Assembly: GCA_003402345.1 (NCBI GenBank)
Contig: QFXH01000009.1
Location: 1 to 64,000 of the forward strand
Source of the DNA: Candidatus Nitrotoga sp. MKT
Lineage (GTDB): Bacteria; Pseudomonadota; Gammaproteobacteria; Burkholderiales; Gallionellaceae
Direction: 5' to 3'
DNA: 64,000 nt
Both the position numbers and the translations under genes were made by a program. Numbering within the stretch: the stretch's first letter is position 1; the number at the start of each line of letters is the position of its first letter. Below the pieces are notes generated by a model. That model worked only from the letters and a program-made list of their open reading frames with translations, ran no database searches and had not been told where the DNA came from. This document shows positions 1-7,235 of the stretch, in pieces.

Positions 1-134
1 CTAGATTCTTCATCGACGTTCGGGGTGTGGGTGGGAGAGTTCTCACTGAGTCTGTCCGCTGCACGGCAGAGGCTTGTCGATGTCCCTCCACCCCGGCTCC
101 TTCCAGTCTCTCAAGAAGGAGACAGAAACACCAT

Positions 135-183
135 ACAAGCTTGTCGAAGCCCATTCACTTTTCGACAGGCTCAAGGCGAACGG
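135..183. repeat. REP-like palindromic repeat
   Basis: The right arm at 161-183 (TTCGACAGGCTCAAGGCGAACGG is 23 bases; its core is TTCGACAGGCTCA) and the partial left arm near 135-147 (CAAGCTTGTCGAA) form an inverted repeat. The same right-arm consensus occurs inside pepN at 4177-4199 (core TTCGACAAGCTCA). This resembles repetitive extragenic palindromes common in betaproteobacteria. It lies upstream of the toxin-antitoxin pair. Nothing else is supported in the first 220 bases. Confidence 0.55.
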
Positions 184-234
184 ACTTCAAACTTAATCTG
201 GCCGAGTCAATAAGCACCCCATGTGTTGTTCAAT

Positions 235-263
235 TTGACAACACGTCAACATGTTGTTATTGT
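235..263 (+). promoter_or_regulatory. Sigma-70 promoter of the toxin-antitoxin pair
   Basis: A perfect -35 TTGACA (235-240) is followed after 17 bases by TATTGT (258-263), a 4/6 match to the -10 box. The spacer is entirely filled by a palindrome. The proposed ATG at 271 is only 7 bases past the -10, so the transcript would be nearly leaderless. That is unusual, and it leaves the GTG at 223 as the alternative start if transcription begins further upstream. Confidence 0.55.
238..257. promoter_or_regulatory. Palindromic operator, probable autoregulation site
   Basis: ACAACACGT-CA-ACATGTTGT is an inverted repeat of 9-base arms with one mismatch. It fills the spacer between -35 and -10. A further half-site GTGTTGT lies at 223-229, opposite ACAACAC at 238-244. 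A site here would block RNA polymerase, as expected for toxin-antitoxin autoregulation by the winged-helix partner protein. The binding itself is inferred. Confidence 0.5.
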
Positions 264-270
264 CTCCAAC

Positions 271-567
271 ATGGAAGCCCGCGAATTATTCAACCAACGC
301 GTTCCTGTTGCGGAGCAGGCCTTTGCGGAGATGGTGCTGTGGGAAGTGCCCGAGCCGCTTTCCGGCAGCAAGCATCGCTACAAATATCGTCTGGCATTCG
401 TCGTTTCTGGAAAGTGTGTGCTGCGTTATGACAACGAATCAGGCAAGGACGATCATAAACACGTGAGTGGCAAGGAAGTGAAATACCGCTTTGTTTCGGC
501 TGACAAGCTGGTGGCGGATTTTTTTGAAGATGAGAAGAGGTGGCGCAATGAAAACAGTAACGATTGA
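271..567 (+). CDS. Toxin-like protein, DUF6516/TumE-type
   Basis: A 98-residue protein that resembles the DUF6516 family (also called TumE toxins), which are small proteins encoded next to a winged-helix partner. The start region MEARELFNQ and the motif EMVLWEVPEP, followed by YKYRLAFV and a basic/aromatic C-terminus (KYRFVSADKLVADFF), fit that family. I chose ATG 271 because family members begin at about this point; an in-frame GTG at 223 would add 16 residues. Its 3' end overlaps the next gene by 20 bases, so the two are translationally coupled. The toxin role is known for relatives and inferred here. Confidence 0.6.
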   Translation: MEARELFNQRVPVAEQAFAEMVLWEVPEPLSGSKHRYKYRLAFVVSGKCVLRYDNESGKDDHKHVSGKEVKYRFVSADKLVADFFEDEKRWRNENSND

Positions 568-895
568 TGTACGACCATTAAAGGGCACGCTGGGCGATTT
601 CACCAAGACATGGAAGAGCGGCAAGCCTACCGCGCCGCGCATCAGCTTTGAATCGCCCGAACTGCTGTTCAAAGTGTTGTCCGGAAAACGCTGGGAACTG
701 TTAAACGCAATGACTGGTGCAGGCGCGATGTCCATCCGCGAGGCATCGCGGCGCGTCGAGCGCGACGTCAAAGCCGTGCATGGCGATGTAACCGCATTGC
801 TTAACGCCGGGCTGCTGTCAAAAACCGACGATGGCAAGATCGTGTTTCCGTTCGATGCCATCCATGTGGACTTCATGCTCAAGGCGGCTAGATGA
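548..895 (+). CDS. Winged-helix antitoxin-like DNA-binding protein
   Basis: A 115-residue protein starting MKTVTIDVRPL at ATG 548, inside the end of the preceding toxin-like gene. Residues about 50-105 look like a MarR/ArsR-type winged helix: SIREASRRVERDVKAVHGDV is the helix-turn-helix and GLLSKTDDGKIVFPFD the wing. This matches the HVO_A0114-type DNA-binding proteins that accompany DUF6516 toxins. It is the likely binder of the palindrome at 238-257. An upstream in-frame start at 491 exists but lies deep inside the toxin gene, so I rejected it. Confidence 0.6.
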   Translation: MKTVTIDVRPLKGTLGDFTKTWKSGKPTAPRISFESPELLFKVLSGKRWELLNAMTGAGAMSIREASRRVERDVKAVHGDVTALLNAGLLSKTDDGKIVFPFDAIHVDFMLKAAR

Positions 896-964
896 TTTTC
901 AGGTTCGACCTGTGTTAAAGAAATAAAATAAATTCAACCCGGCCCCTTAACTCTGCTCAATAAA

Positions 965-2413
965 ATGAATCGACATCCACAACAAACGATCAAATTGGCG
1001 ATTGATTGTGAGACGGGCGAATTAGTCACCGCTGAATCATTGTTGTTGCTCGATGAGGAGAAGTTTGTCTCCCTACGTCGATCAACATTGGAGGCACGTA
1101 ACGAGCGCAAAAAAGGCAGCGACCGGATTCGCTTTCAGTGTGCTATTTGCAAGAAACCTGTGTTTTTGTCCCGTTACAGAAAAGAATCGTACAAAAATCG
1201 CTGGTTTGTTCATGACGGCATGTCAGAAGATTGCCCATGGCACGAAAACAATCGGCTATCAGCAGAACTGATTAAGGCACTTATCTATCGTGGCCAGCAA
1301 GAAGGTAGTGCTCACAGAGCCATGAAGAGTTTTTTGGCTGATTGGCTGAACAAGGATCCTTTTGTCTCTAGTGTAGTTGAGGAACAAACAACCTATAGTG
1401 AGGTGGTGAAGGGGGAGTGGCGCAGGCCGGACGTAAAATGCGTTTACCAAGGTCGGACTATAGTTTTTGAAATTCAATTGTCATATGTATTTCTCTCTGA
1501 TGTTATTGCCCGAGATGCATTTTATCGGCGTGATGGGATATTTGTTATTTGGGTGTTTGCATCGGTTGAGTTGAATCGTGCCGCCGTTATCGACGAGGCA
1601 TTTTTCAATCGTCGAAATCTATTTATTCTCGATACGGATGCAATGGCGCAGACAATGATTGCCGAGAAATTGACATTTTCTGGTTACAGGCAAGAGCCCA
1701 AGTTGGTTGGTGAAAAAATAGTAGATGAATGGGAATGTGAATTAGTCGGCCTATCTAATGTTACTTTCCCGGTGGATACATATCGACCATATTTCTTTGA
1801 CTACGCTGCCAAAAGAATAGCCATCGAGACGCGCCATGAGCAAATTGATTTATTTGATTATGAGAAGGAATGGGAGAGCACAGAGTGGCGTACTGCACGA
1901 GGCATCCTTGACGGAAAGATAGAGAGCTATCTTAAAGCTGCTATTCATTATTATGACAGCGACTACTCTAAGGGCCTGAAAGGTATTCTATTAGATGAGG
2001 CCAAAAGTCTATCAGATGAAATTATGTCATTTGACAAACCAGATGTTCTTTGCGATGAACGCTTCTTTGGGTATCACGAAATTTTGCCGGTATTGCTTTC
2101 GATTAAAGAAAATAGGAATGTGGGATTTGATAAATCATTTACTGTTTATCAAGTTGTAGAGGCAGGAACTCGTAATAGTAGTGGGCAGAAAGGAAGGAAG
2201 CCCCTTGCCATACTCTATTTTTGGGCCGTCAAAGCTTATGGACCTACACTCACAGATAAGAATCGAGTATGGATTCGGAAATTCGGAACAGAGATAAAGG
2301 ACTCCATTGAGCAAAGGAAGGAAACTTACCGGAGAATCACAATTTACGATGAAACGATTAGTATGTTATTCCCCGAGTTGAGTCAATTCTTGGCGTCTGA
2401 ATTTGGTAAGTAA
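965..2413 (+). CDS. CoiA-like nuclease protein, DUF6035-type
   Basis: A 482-residue protein related to competence protein CoiA and DUF6035 proteins. Residues about 58-90 form a zinc-ribbon-like segment (CAICKKPVFLSR, then WFVHDGMSEDCPWH). Residues about 150-175 carry RRPDVKCVYQGRTIVFEIQL, which matches the D...ExQ core of CoiA-type restriction-endonuclease-fold nucleases. The following half (about 230-482) is not recognised. The gene stands alone and is clearly richer in A/T than the flanking pepN, with many ATT, TTT and AAA codons. This suggests horizontal acquisition. Its role could be DNA processing or defence; neither is shown by the sequence. Confidence 0.6.
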   Translation: MNRHPQQTIKLAIDCETGELVTAESLLLLDEEKFVSLRRSTLEARNERKKGSDRIRFQCAICKKPVFLSRYRKESYKNRWFVHDGMSEDCPWHENNRLSAELIKALIYRGQQEGSAHRAMKSFLADWLNKDPFVSSVVEEQTTYSEVVKGEWRRPDVKCVYQGRTIVFEIQLSYVFLSDVIARDAFYRRDGIFVIWVFASVELNRAAVIDEAFFNRRNLFILDTDAMAQTMIAEKLTFSGYRQEPKLVGEKIVDEWECELVGLSNVTFPVDTYRPYFFDYAAKRIAIETRHEQIDLFDYEKEWESTEWRTARGILDGKIESYLKAAIHYYDSDYSKGLKGILLDEAKSLSDEIMSFDKPDVLCDERFFGYHEILPVLLSIKENRNVGFDKSFTVYQVVEAGTRNSSGQKGRKPLAILYFWAVKAYGPTLTDKNRVWIRKFGTEIKDSIEQRKETYRRITIYDETISMLFPELSQFLASEFGK

Positions 2414-2560
2414 GTGTAGAGCTAATAGGATACACGAAGTGGAGTCACGTCTTGCATTGCAACATTTAGAGAAGCAATGCGGCTGAGATAATAGAAAACA
2501 ACCTCAGCAGCAGGCCCTGTTAAAATCCACCCCTTCTCACACCCACTTGACCTGCCGCTC

Positions 2561-5335
2561 ATGACCCAGAACCCACCCGTCACCATCCATCGCAAAGATT
2601 ACACAGCCCCGGCCTATTGGGTAAACACCGTTGAAATTGGTTTCGATCTCGACCCCACGGCAACGCGTGTGTCCACGCGCATCACCCTGCAGCGCAATAG
2701 CGCATCGCCCAACAAGGATGTGGAACTGCTGGGCGATGGCGTCAAGCTGGTGGCCTTGCGCATGAACGGCAAGACGCTGCGCAAAGGCGTTAAGGGTTAC
2801 TCAATAGCGGACGGGAAATTGCACATCGCCAATGCACCGGACGAGATCACGCTGGAGATCGAGACACTAGTTGAGCCCGAGAAGAATACCTCGATGATGG
2901 GTCTGTATGTCTCCAACGGCAATTTTTTTACCCAATGCGAGGCCGAAGGTTTCCGCAAGATCACCTGGTTTCCCGATCGCCCGGATGTGATGGCGAAATA
3001 CACGGTGATGCTGCGCGGCGACAAGAAAAAATATCCAGTGTTACTGTCCAATGGCAACCTGATCGAACAGGGAGACCTGCCCAAAGGCCGCCACTATGCC
3101 AAGTGGGAAGACCCGTTCAAGAAGCCTTCCTATCTGTTTGCGCTGGTGGCAGGCAAGCTGGTGTGTCAGGAAGAAAAATTCAAATTAAATAGTGGACGAA
3201 AAGTGCTGCTGCAAGTGTGGGTGGAGCCGGGCAATCTGGACAAGACGCAGCATGCGATGGATTCGCTCAAGCACAGCATCCGCTGGGATCAGGAACGCTA
3301 CGGGCTGGAGCTGGATTTGGACCGCTTCATGATCGTTGCGGTGGGCGACTTCAACATGGGCGCGATGGAAAACAAGGGCCTGAATATCTTCAACACCAAA
3401 TATGTGTTGGCCAACCCCAGCATCGCCACCGATACCGATTACGCCAATATCGAGGCGGTGGTCGGCCATGAATATTTTCATAATTGGACCGGTAACCGCG
3501 TGACCTGCCGCGACTGGTTTCAGTTGTCGTTGAAGGAAGGGCTGACTGTGTTCCGCGACCAGGAGTTCTCCGCCGACATGATCGGTACGGACAGCGGTCG
3601 CGCGGTGAGTCGCATCGAAAATGTGCGCATGCTGCGCCAGGTGCAGTTTTCCGAAGATGCGGGGCCGATGGCCCATGCGGTGCGGCCGGATAGTTTTGTG
3701 GAGATCAGCAATTTCTACACGGTCACGATTTATGAAAAAGGTGCCGAGGTGGTGCGCATGTACCAGACCCTGCTAGGGCGTGACGGCTTCCGCAAGGGCA
3801 TGGACCTGTACTTTGCACGGCATGACGGGCAGGCGGTTAGCTGCGACGATTTCCGCGCGGCGATGGCACACAGCAGCGGGCGCGACCTGAGCCAGTTCGA
3901 GCGCTGGTATAGCCAGCCCGGCACGCCGCAGCTCAAAGTGCAAAGCCATTACGATGCCGCCAAACAGACCTATACGCTGACGCTCAGCCAGCGCTGCAAG
4001 CCCGTCGCTGGACAAAAGAAGCCGCTGCCTTTCCATATCCCCGTTGCGGTTGGCCTGCTCGATGACCGGGGCCGCGACATAGTGCTGACTCTTGACGATG
4101 CTACTATTGATCCGGCTCCGTTTATCCAAGAATCCGTTCGCATTGAGCCTGTCGAAATGCGGTTGGATGCTCGTGCTTCGACAAGCTCAGCACGAACGGG
4201 AGTCCGGTTCAAATCGAGCCGGATCAATAAACCGGCCACTACCTGCGTGCTGGAGCTGACCAAGGCAAAACAGACGTTCATCTTCAACCGTGTCACCACC
4301 AAACCCACGCCATCATTGCTGCGCAACTTCTCTGCGCCGGTGGTGATGGAATATGACTATTCCGACCAGGAGCTGGCGCAGCTGATGGCGCATGACAGCG
4401 ATGCCTTCAACCGTTGGGAGGCCGGGCAACGCCTGGCGATGCAACGTCTGTTGAATCTGATCAAACAGGTGCAGGCGGGTGAAAAGCTGACGCTGGATGA
4501 GCTGTTCATCAACGCCTTGCGCACCACGCTCATCGACACGGCGCTTGATCCGTCTTTCCGTGAAGTGGTACTGACGCTGCCTTCGGAATTGATGCTGGCC
4601 GAACAGTGCGAAGTGATCGACCCGCAGGCGATCCACACTGCGCGCCAGTACATGCGCAAGACGATCTCTGAAAAACTCAAGGCCGATTTCATCGCTGTCT
4701 ATGCAGCCAACCTGACACCCGGCAAATACAGCCCCGATGCAAAATCGGCCGGCAAGCGCGGCCTGAAGAACCTGTGCCTGACTTATCTTTTAGGTTGGGA
4801 AGATGAATCCACGCTGCAATTGGCTCACGCGCAGATCGACGCAGCCGACAACATGACCGACCGCTTGGCCGCGCTGATGGCGCTGGTGAATACCGGCAGC
4901 AAGACGGCACAGCAGCCATTGAAAAACTTCTATCGGGATTTCAAAAACGAGGCGCTGGTGGTGGACAAATGGTTCAGCCTGCAGGCGGTCGCGATGCATA
5001 CCGATGTAACAGCGGTGCGCAAGCTGATGACCCATCCCGCGTTCACGCTGAAAAATCCCAACCGCGCACGCAGCCTGATCTCCAGTTTTTGCAACGGCAA
5101 TCCGTCACAGTTCCATGCAGCGGATGGCAGCGGCTATGCCTTCTGGACAGAACTGGTGATCGCGTTGAACAAGCTCAATCCGCAGGTGGCCGCACGTTTG
5201 GTACGCACGCTGGATCACTGGAAAAAATACCAGCCCGCGCTGAAACAGCAGATGCAGGCCGCGTTGCAGAAAGTCGCCGCAACCAAAGGCTTGTCCAAGG
5301 ATGTGCAGGAGGTGGTATTCAAGACGTTGGGATGA
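2561..5335 (+). CDS. pepN: Aminopeptidase N (M1 family)
   Basis: A 924-residue zinc metallopeptidase that removes N-terminal residues from peptides in the cytoplasm. GAMEN (267-271) binds the substrate N-terminus. HEYFH (303-307) with Glu326 in KEG forms the zinc site, and the ERAP/PepN C-terminal helical domain follows. E. coli PepN is about 870 residues. Most of the excess comes from an insertion near residues 515-557 that is encoded by a long inverted repeat (4105-4229) read in frame; its middle reads ARASTSSARTG, a translated REP sequence. Catalytic residues are intact, and the insert falls in a loop between the beta-domain and the C-terminal domain, so activity is plausible. Confidence 0.95.
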   Translation: MTQNPPVTIHRKDYTAPAYWVNTVEIGFDLDPTATRVSTRITLQRNSASPNKDVELLGDGVKLVALRMNGKTLRKGVKGYSIADGKLHIANAPDEITLEIETLVEPEKNTSMMGLYVSNGNFFTQCEAEGFRKITWFPDRPDVMAKYTVMLRGDKKKYPVLLSNGNLIEQGDLPKGRHYAKWEDPFKKPSYLFALVAGKLVCQEEKFKLNSGRKVLLQVWVEPGNLDKTQHAMDSLKHSIRWDQERYGLELDLDRFMIVAVGDFNMGAMENKGLNIFNTKYVLANPSIATDTDYANIEAVVGHEYFHNWTGNRVTCRDWFQLSLKEGLTVFRDQEFSADMIGTDSGRAVSRIENVRMLRQVQFSEDAGPMAHAVRPDSFVEISNFYTVTIYEKGAEVVRMYQTLLGRDGFRKGMDLYFARHDGQAVSCDDFRAAMAHSSGRDLSQFERWYSQPGTPQLKVQSHYDAAKQTYTLTLSQRCKPVAGQKKPLPFHIPVAVGLLDDRGRDIVLTLDDATIDPAPFIQESVRIEPVEMRLDARASTSSARTGVRFKSSRINKPATTCVLELTKAKQTFIFNRVTTKPTPSLLRNFSAPVVMEYDYSDQELAQLMAHDSDAFNRWEAGQRLAMQRLLNLIKQVQAGEKLTLDELFINALRTTLIDTALDPSFREVVLTLPSELMLAEQCEVIDPQAIHTARQYMRKTISEKLKADFIAVYAANLTPGKYSPDAKSAGKRGLKNLCLTYLLGWEDESTLQLAHAQIDAADNMTDRLAALMALVNTGSKTAQQPLKNFYRDFKNEALVVDKWFSLQAVAMHTDVTAVRKLMTHPAFTLKNPNRARSLISSFCNGNPSQFHAADGSGYAFWTELVIALNKLNPQVAARLVRTLDHWKKYQPALKQQMQAALQKVAATKGLSKDVQEVVFKTLG
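4105..4229. repeat. Long REP-like inverted repeat inside pepN
   Basis: Perfect 14-base outer arms TATTGATCCGGCTC (4105-4118) and GAGCCGGATCAATA (4216-4229) enclose 23-base inner arms at 4134-4156 and 4177-4199 that pair with few mismatches (CCGTTCG...GTCGAA against TTCGAC...CGAACGG). The whole 125-bp unit could fold into one long hairpin. It is translated in frame as part of pepN. The inner right arm matches the repeat at 161-183. Confidence 0.75.
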
Positions 5336-5411
5336 GGGAAATCAAAGGGACTAGCAGCTCCCAAATTCTCTTAAATTCTTTCAATTTGCATGATGAACCT
5401 CTTATCTATAT

Positions 5412-5438
5412 CCGGCAGTGGAGTGAATCCACCGCCGG
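5412..5438. terminator. Hairpin between convergent pepN and hsp20
   Basis: CCGGCAGTGGA (5412-5422) pairs with TCCACCGCCGG (5428-5438) around a five-base loop with one A/C mismatch. It lies between the convergent ends of pepN and the downstream hsp20. No strong T-tract follows on either strand, so termination is plausible but not certain. Confidence 0.45.
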
Positions 5439-5447
5439 GTGATGAGA

Positions 5448-5822
5448 TCAGGTAGCCTGAACTACGATCCGGCGCGGCTGGGCATGCTCGGCCTTCGGAA
5501 TGCGCAATTCCAGCACGCCATGTCGGAATCCTGCCGATACCTTGTCGCCATCCAGTTCCCGCGACAGGGTGAATACCCGGCGGTAACGCGACAGATCGAC
5601 TTCAGCGTGGATCGCCTCCATGTTCGGCGGGGAATTTATCCCCAGCTCGCCTTCCAGAATCAGATTGTCGCCTTCCACATGGATGGACAACTTTTCTTTT
5701 GGCACTCCGGGTAGATCGGCATACAGTGTGATGCCGGTCGCATCTTCAACTACGTTCACTGCAGGGCGCATGGCTGCACTCTCTTCACTCGCATTTTCAC
5801 GCTTGATGACTTTCTCGTTCAT
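5448..5822 (-). CDS. Small heat-shock protein, Hsp20 family
   Basis: A 124-residue ATP-independent holdase chaperone with one alpha-crystallin domain (about residues 25-124): DLPGVPKEKLSIHVEGDNLI, then SRYRRVFTLSREL, then GVLELRIPK. I chose ATG 5822 (MNEKVIKREN) because AAGGAG sits 6 bases upstream. An alternative ATG at 5840 overlaps the stop of the preceding hsp20 as ATGA. The C-terminal IxI-type anchor is weak (RRIVVQAT). It is the second gene of a tandem hsp20 operon, probably heat induced from the promoter upstream of the first. Confidence 0.9.
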   Translation of the reverse strand: MNEKVIKRENASEESAAMRPAVNVVEDATGITLYADLPGVPKEKLSIHVEGDNLILEGELGINSPPNMEAIHAEVDLSRYRRVFTLSRELDGDKVSAGFRHGVLELRIPKAEHAQPRRIVVQAT

Positions 5823-5836
5823 GGTGCTCTCCTTTC

Positions 5837-6256
5837 TCATTGAACCGAAATCCGGCGCGATTGGGCAGCTTCCCTGCGCGCCACGCAGACGTGTAGCACG
5901 CCATCGCGATAACTGGCCGTAGTTGAATTCGGCTCGATGTCGTCCGGCAGCGATACGACACGTCGGAAACGCCCGGAAAAATGTTCGCCAATATGTATGG
6001 TCGCTCCCTCAGGCGGCACTATGTTTTTGCGCTCGCCACTGATGGTCAGCACGCCATTCTCGACTTGCACATCGAATTCCTCCGGTGTCATGCCAGGCGC
6101 AAAGGCATAGACCTCAACCGACTTCGGTGTTGTGCCAACGTTCATGGCCGGATAGCCTGGCGCCGCACCGCGAATGCTAGGGGAACCATCAAACTCACGC
6201 TGCAACCGCTCCAGTTCCGTGAACAGATCGCGGGGAAAAATACCTCGATAATGCAT
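5837..6256 (-). CDS. Small heat-shock protein, Hsp20 family
   Basis: A 139-residue IbpA-like chaperone. The alpha-crystallin domain spans about residues 38-139, with FAPGMTPEEFDVQVENGVLT, FSGRFRRVVSLPDDI and the terminal GVLHVCVARRE. ATG 6256 (MHYRGIF) is preceded by GGAG 6 bases upstream; the longer in-frame start at 6361 has no such site and overlaps the promoter. It is the first gene of a two-gene operon with the downstream hsp20. Its sequence differs substantially from the second copy, so this is an old duplication or two acquired lineages. Confidence 0.9.
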   Translation of the reverse strand: MHYRGIFPRDLFTELERLQREFDGSPSIRGAAPGYPAMNVGTTPKSVEVYAFAPGMTPEEFDVQVENGVLTISGERKNIVPPEGATIHIGEHFSGRFRRVVSLPDDIEPNSTTASYRDGVLHVCVARREAAQSRRISVQ

Positions 6257-6305
6257 GATGTCTCCTTTCAACGGGTAAATGCTGGCAGGATTGCCATACC
6301 CCGCA

Positions 6306-6334
6306 ATCTGTGGACACGAACATAAATTTTCAAG
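6306..6334 (-). promoter_or_regulatory. Sigma-32-like promoter of the hsp20 operon
   Basis: On the minus strand, CTTGAAA (complement of 6328-6334) is followed after 14 bases by CCACAGAT (complement of 6306-6313). This resembles the heat-shock sigma factor consensus CTTGAAA-N11-16-CCCATnT. It ends 49 bases upstream of the hsp20 start at 6256. Confidence 0.5.
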
Positions 6335-6336
6335 TG

Positions 6337-6365
6337 CTTGAAAGTGGAAAAATCTGACCATATAT
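6337..6365 (+). promoter_or_regulatory. Divergent sigma-32-like promoter, no obvious gene
   Basis: CTTGAAA (6337-6343), a 14-base spacer and CCATATATA (6358-6366) give a heat-shock-type promoter pointing right. The two CTTGAAA boxes overlap in a near-perfect palindrome, TTTCAAGTGCTTGAAA (6328-6343). No plus-strand gene follows; it would read into the repeat-bounded element at 6367-6546. Confidence 0.35.
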
Positions 6366-6366
6366 A

Positions 6367-6546
6367 GGGTATCTCTAAAAATTTAGAGTTCTAAACAAGA
6401 CTAGGCGCGAATAAAAAATGTTGACGCAGCATATAATTGATATGTAAGGAAACATTTTTTGTGAGCAACAAAGTATTGTGACGAAACGGGTTAAGCAAGC
6501 AATCCCCGAAGGGGATGCTCGCAAATCTGAATTTTTAGAGGTGCCC
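6367..6546. mobile_element. MITE-like element with 20-bp terminal inverted repeats
   Basis: The left end GGGTATCTCTAAAAATTTAG (6367-6386) and the reverse complement of 6527-6546 (GGGCACCTCTAAAAATTCAG) agree at 17 of 20 positions; all three differences are transitions. The 180-bp unit has no ORF and contains an internal hairpin (AGCA.TCCCC-GAA-GGGGA.TGCT, about 6498-6518). No clear target-site duplication is visible. A related end (AGATACCCTA, 7111-7120) lies beyond the next gene in inverted orientation. Confidence 0.5.
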
Positions 6547-6592
6547 CCGCGCTTTTCCTTTGACGGTCACCTGGAGCGCCTGGAGCGGATTG

Positions 6593-7087
6593 TTAGCCTC
6601 GGGATTGGCGATTGAGAAGAGCATTAATTTGTTGGCGAGTGGCTGTGTTTTGTTTCTCAAAGCCCGCAAAGTTTCTGACTTTATCAACGAGGCTCCAAGT
6701 GGCCAGCGCATTGATAAGCCATCGTGTACCGACACCCACTATGCCTCCAATTGCACCGTACCAATATTTGGGTACATCGGAGCCATTGGCGGCGAGAGAC
6801 GAAAGGAAGAAGGCCATGACAATGATGACCCATGTTACGAAGAGAACTGACATCACCGATTGCATTACCAATCCTATAAGTTGGGCCGGATCATTTTTCA
6901 ATTCAGACACCCGTGTGTGCTCTTGCTCTAGCTGGCCGAGCCTCAACCGTAAGCCCTTGTCACTAAGACGGCTAACCCGAGATGTCGCCCATTGAGCGGA
7001 ATTAAGTAGAGCAAGGCGAACAGAGGGGGTAAGTAAATTACCCAGTATGCCAAGCACCAAACCTGCGAGAAGAGAAGGCCAATCCAT
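6593..7087 (-). CDS. Hypothetical membrane protein
   Basis: A 164-residue protein I do not recognise. A hydrophobic N-terminus (LLAGLVLGILGNLL) is followed by a basic, heptad-like segment (about 30-65) and two membrane spans, SVMSVLFVTWVIIVMAFFLS (about 78-97) and YGAIGGIVGVG (about 108-120). The C-terminus is basic and polar. It stands alone between the MITE-like element and yicC, with only a weak ribosome binding site. The inverted TAGGGTATCT motifs flank it at 6365-6374 and 7111-7120, so it might be cargo of a larger element; this is speculative. Confidence 0.6.
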   Translation of the reverse strand: MDWPSLLAGLVLGILGNLLTPSVRLALLNSAQWATSRVSRLSDKGLRLRLGQLEQEHTRVSELKNDPAQLIGLVMQSVMSVLFVTWVIIVMAFFLSSLAANGSDVPKYWYGAIGGIVGVGTRWLINALATWSLVDKVRNFAGFEKQNTATRQQINALLNRQSRG

Positions 7088-7235
7088 TTTGTATGGGGCT
7101 AACGTAATATAGATACCCTAAAAAATGCCGACAAAGGCACCTGTAAAGTGCATAAACTGGCGCATATTTGATAACTCATTGTTCAAGTAACGAGGGGCTA
7201 TAAATACATCACCTGACGTGCAACAAAATGAAACC

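Noticed and set aside
439-882. A 147-codon minus-strand frame opposite the toxin-antitoxin genes
   Set aside because: It is antisense to two overlapping genes with family similarity and has a low-complexity Ser/Thr/Ala composition typical of a shadow frame.
6471-6485. The 15-mer AAGTATTGTGACGAA also occurs at 38299-38313
   Set aside because: In 64 kb, a few exact 15-mer pairs are expected by chance, and the flanks do not align. The nearby GGGG hairpins lie on opposite sides of the two copies.
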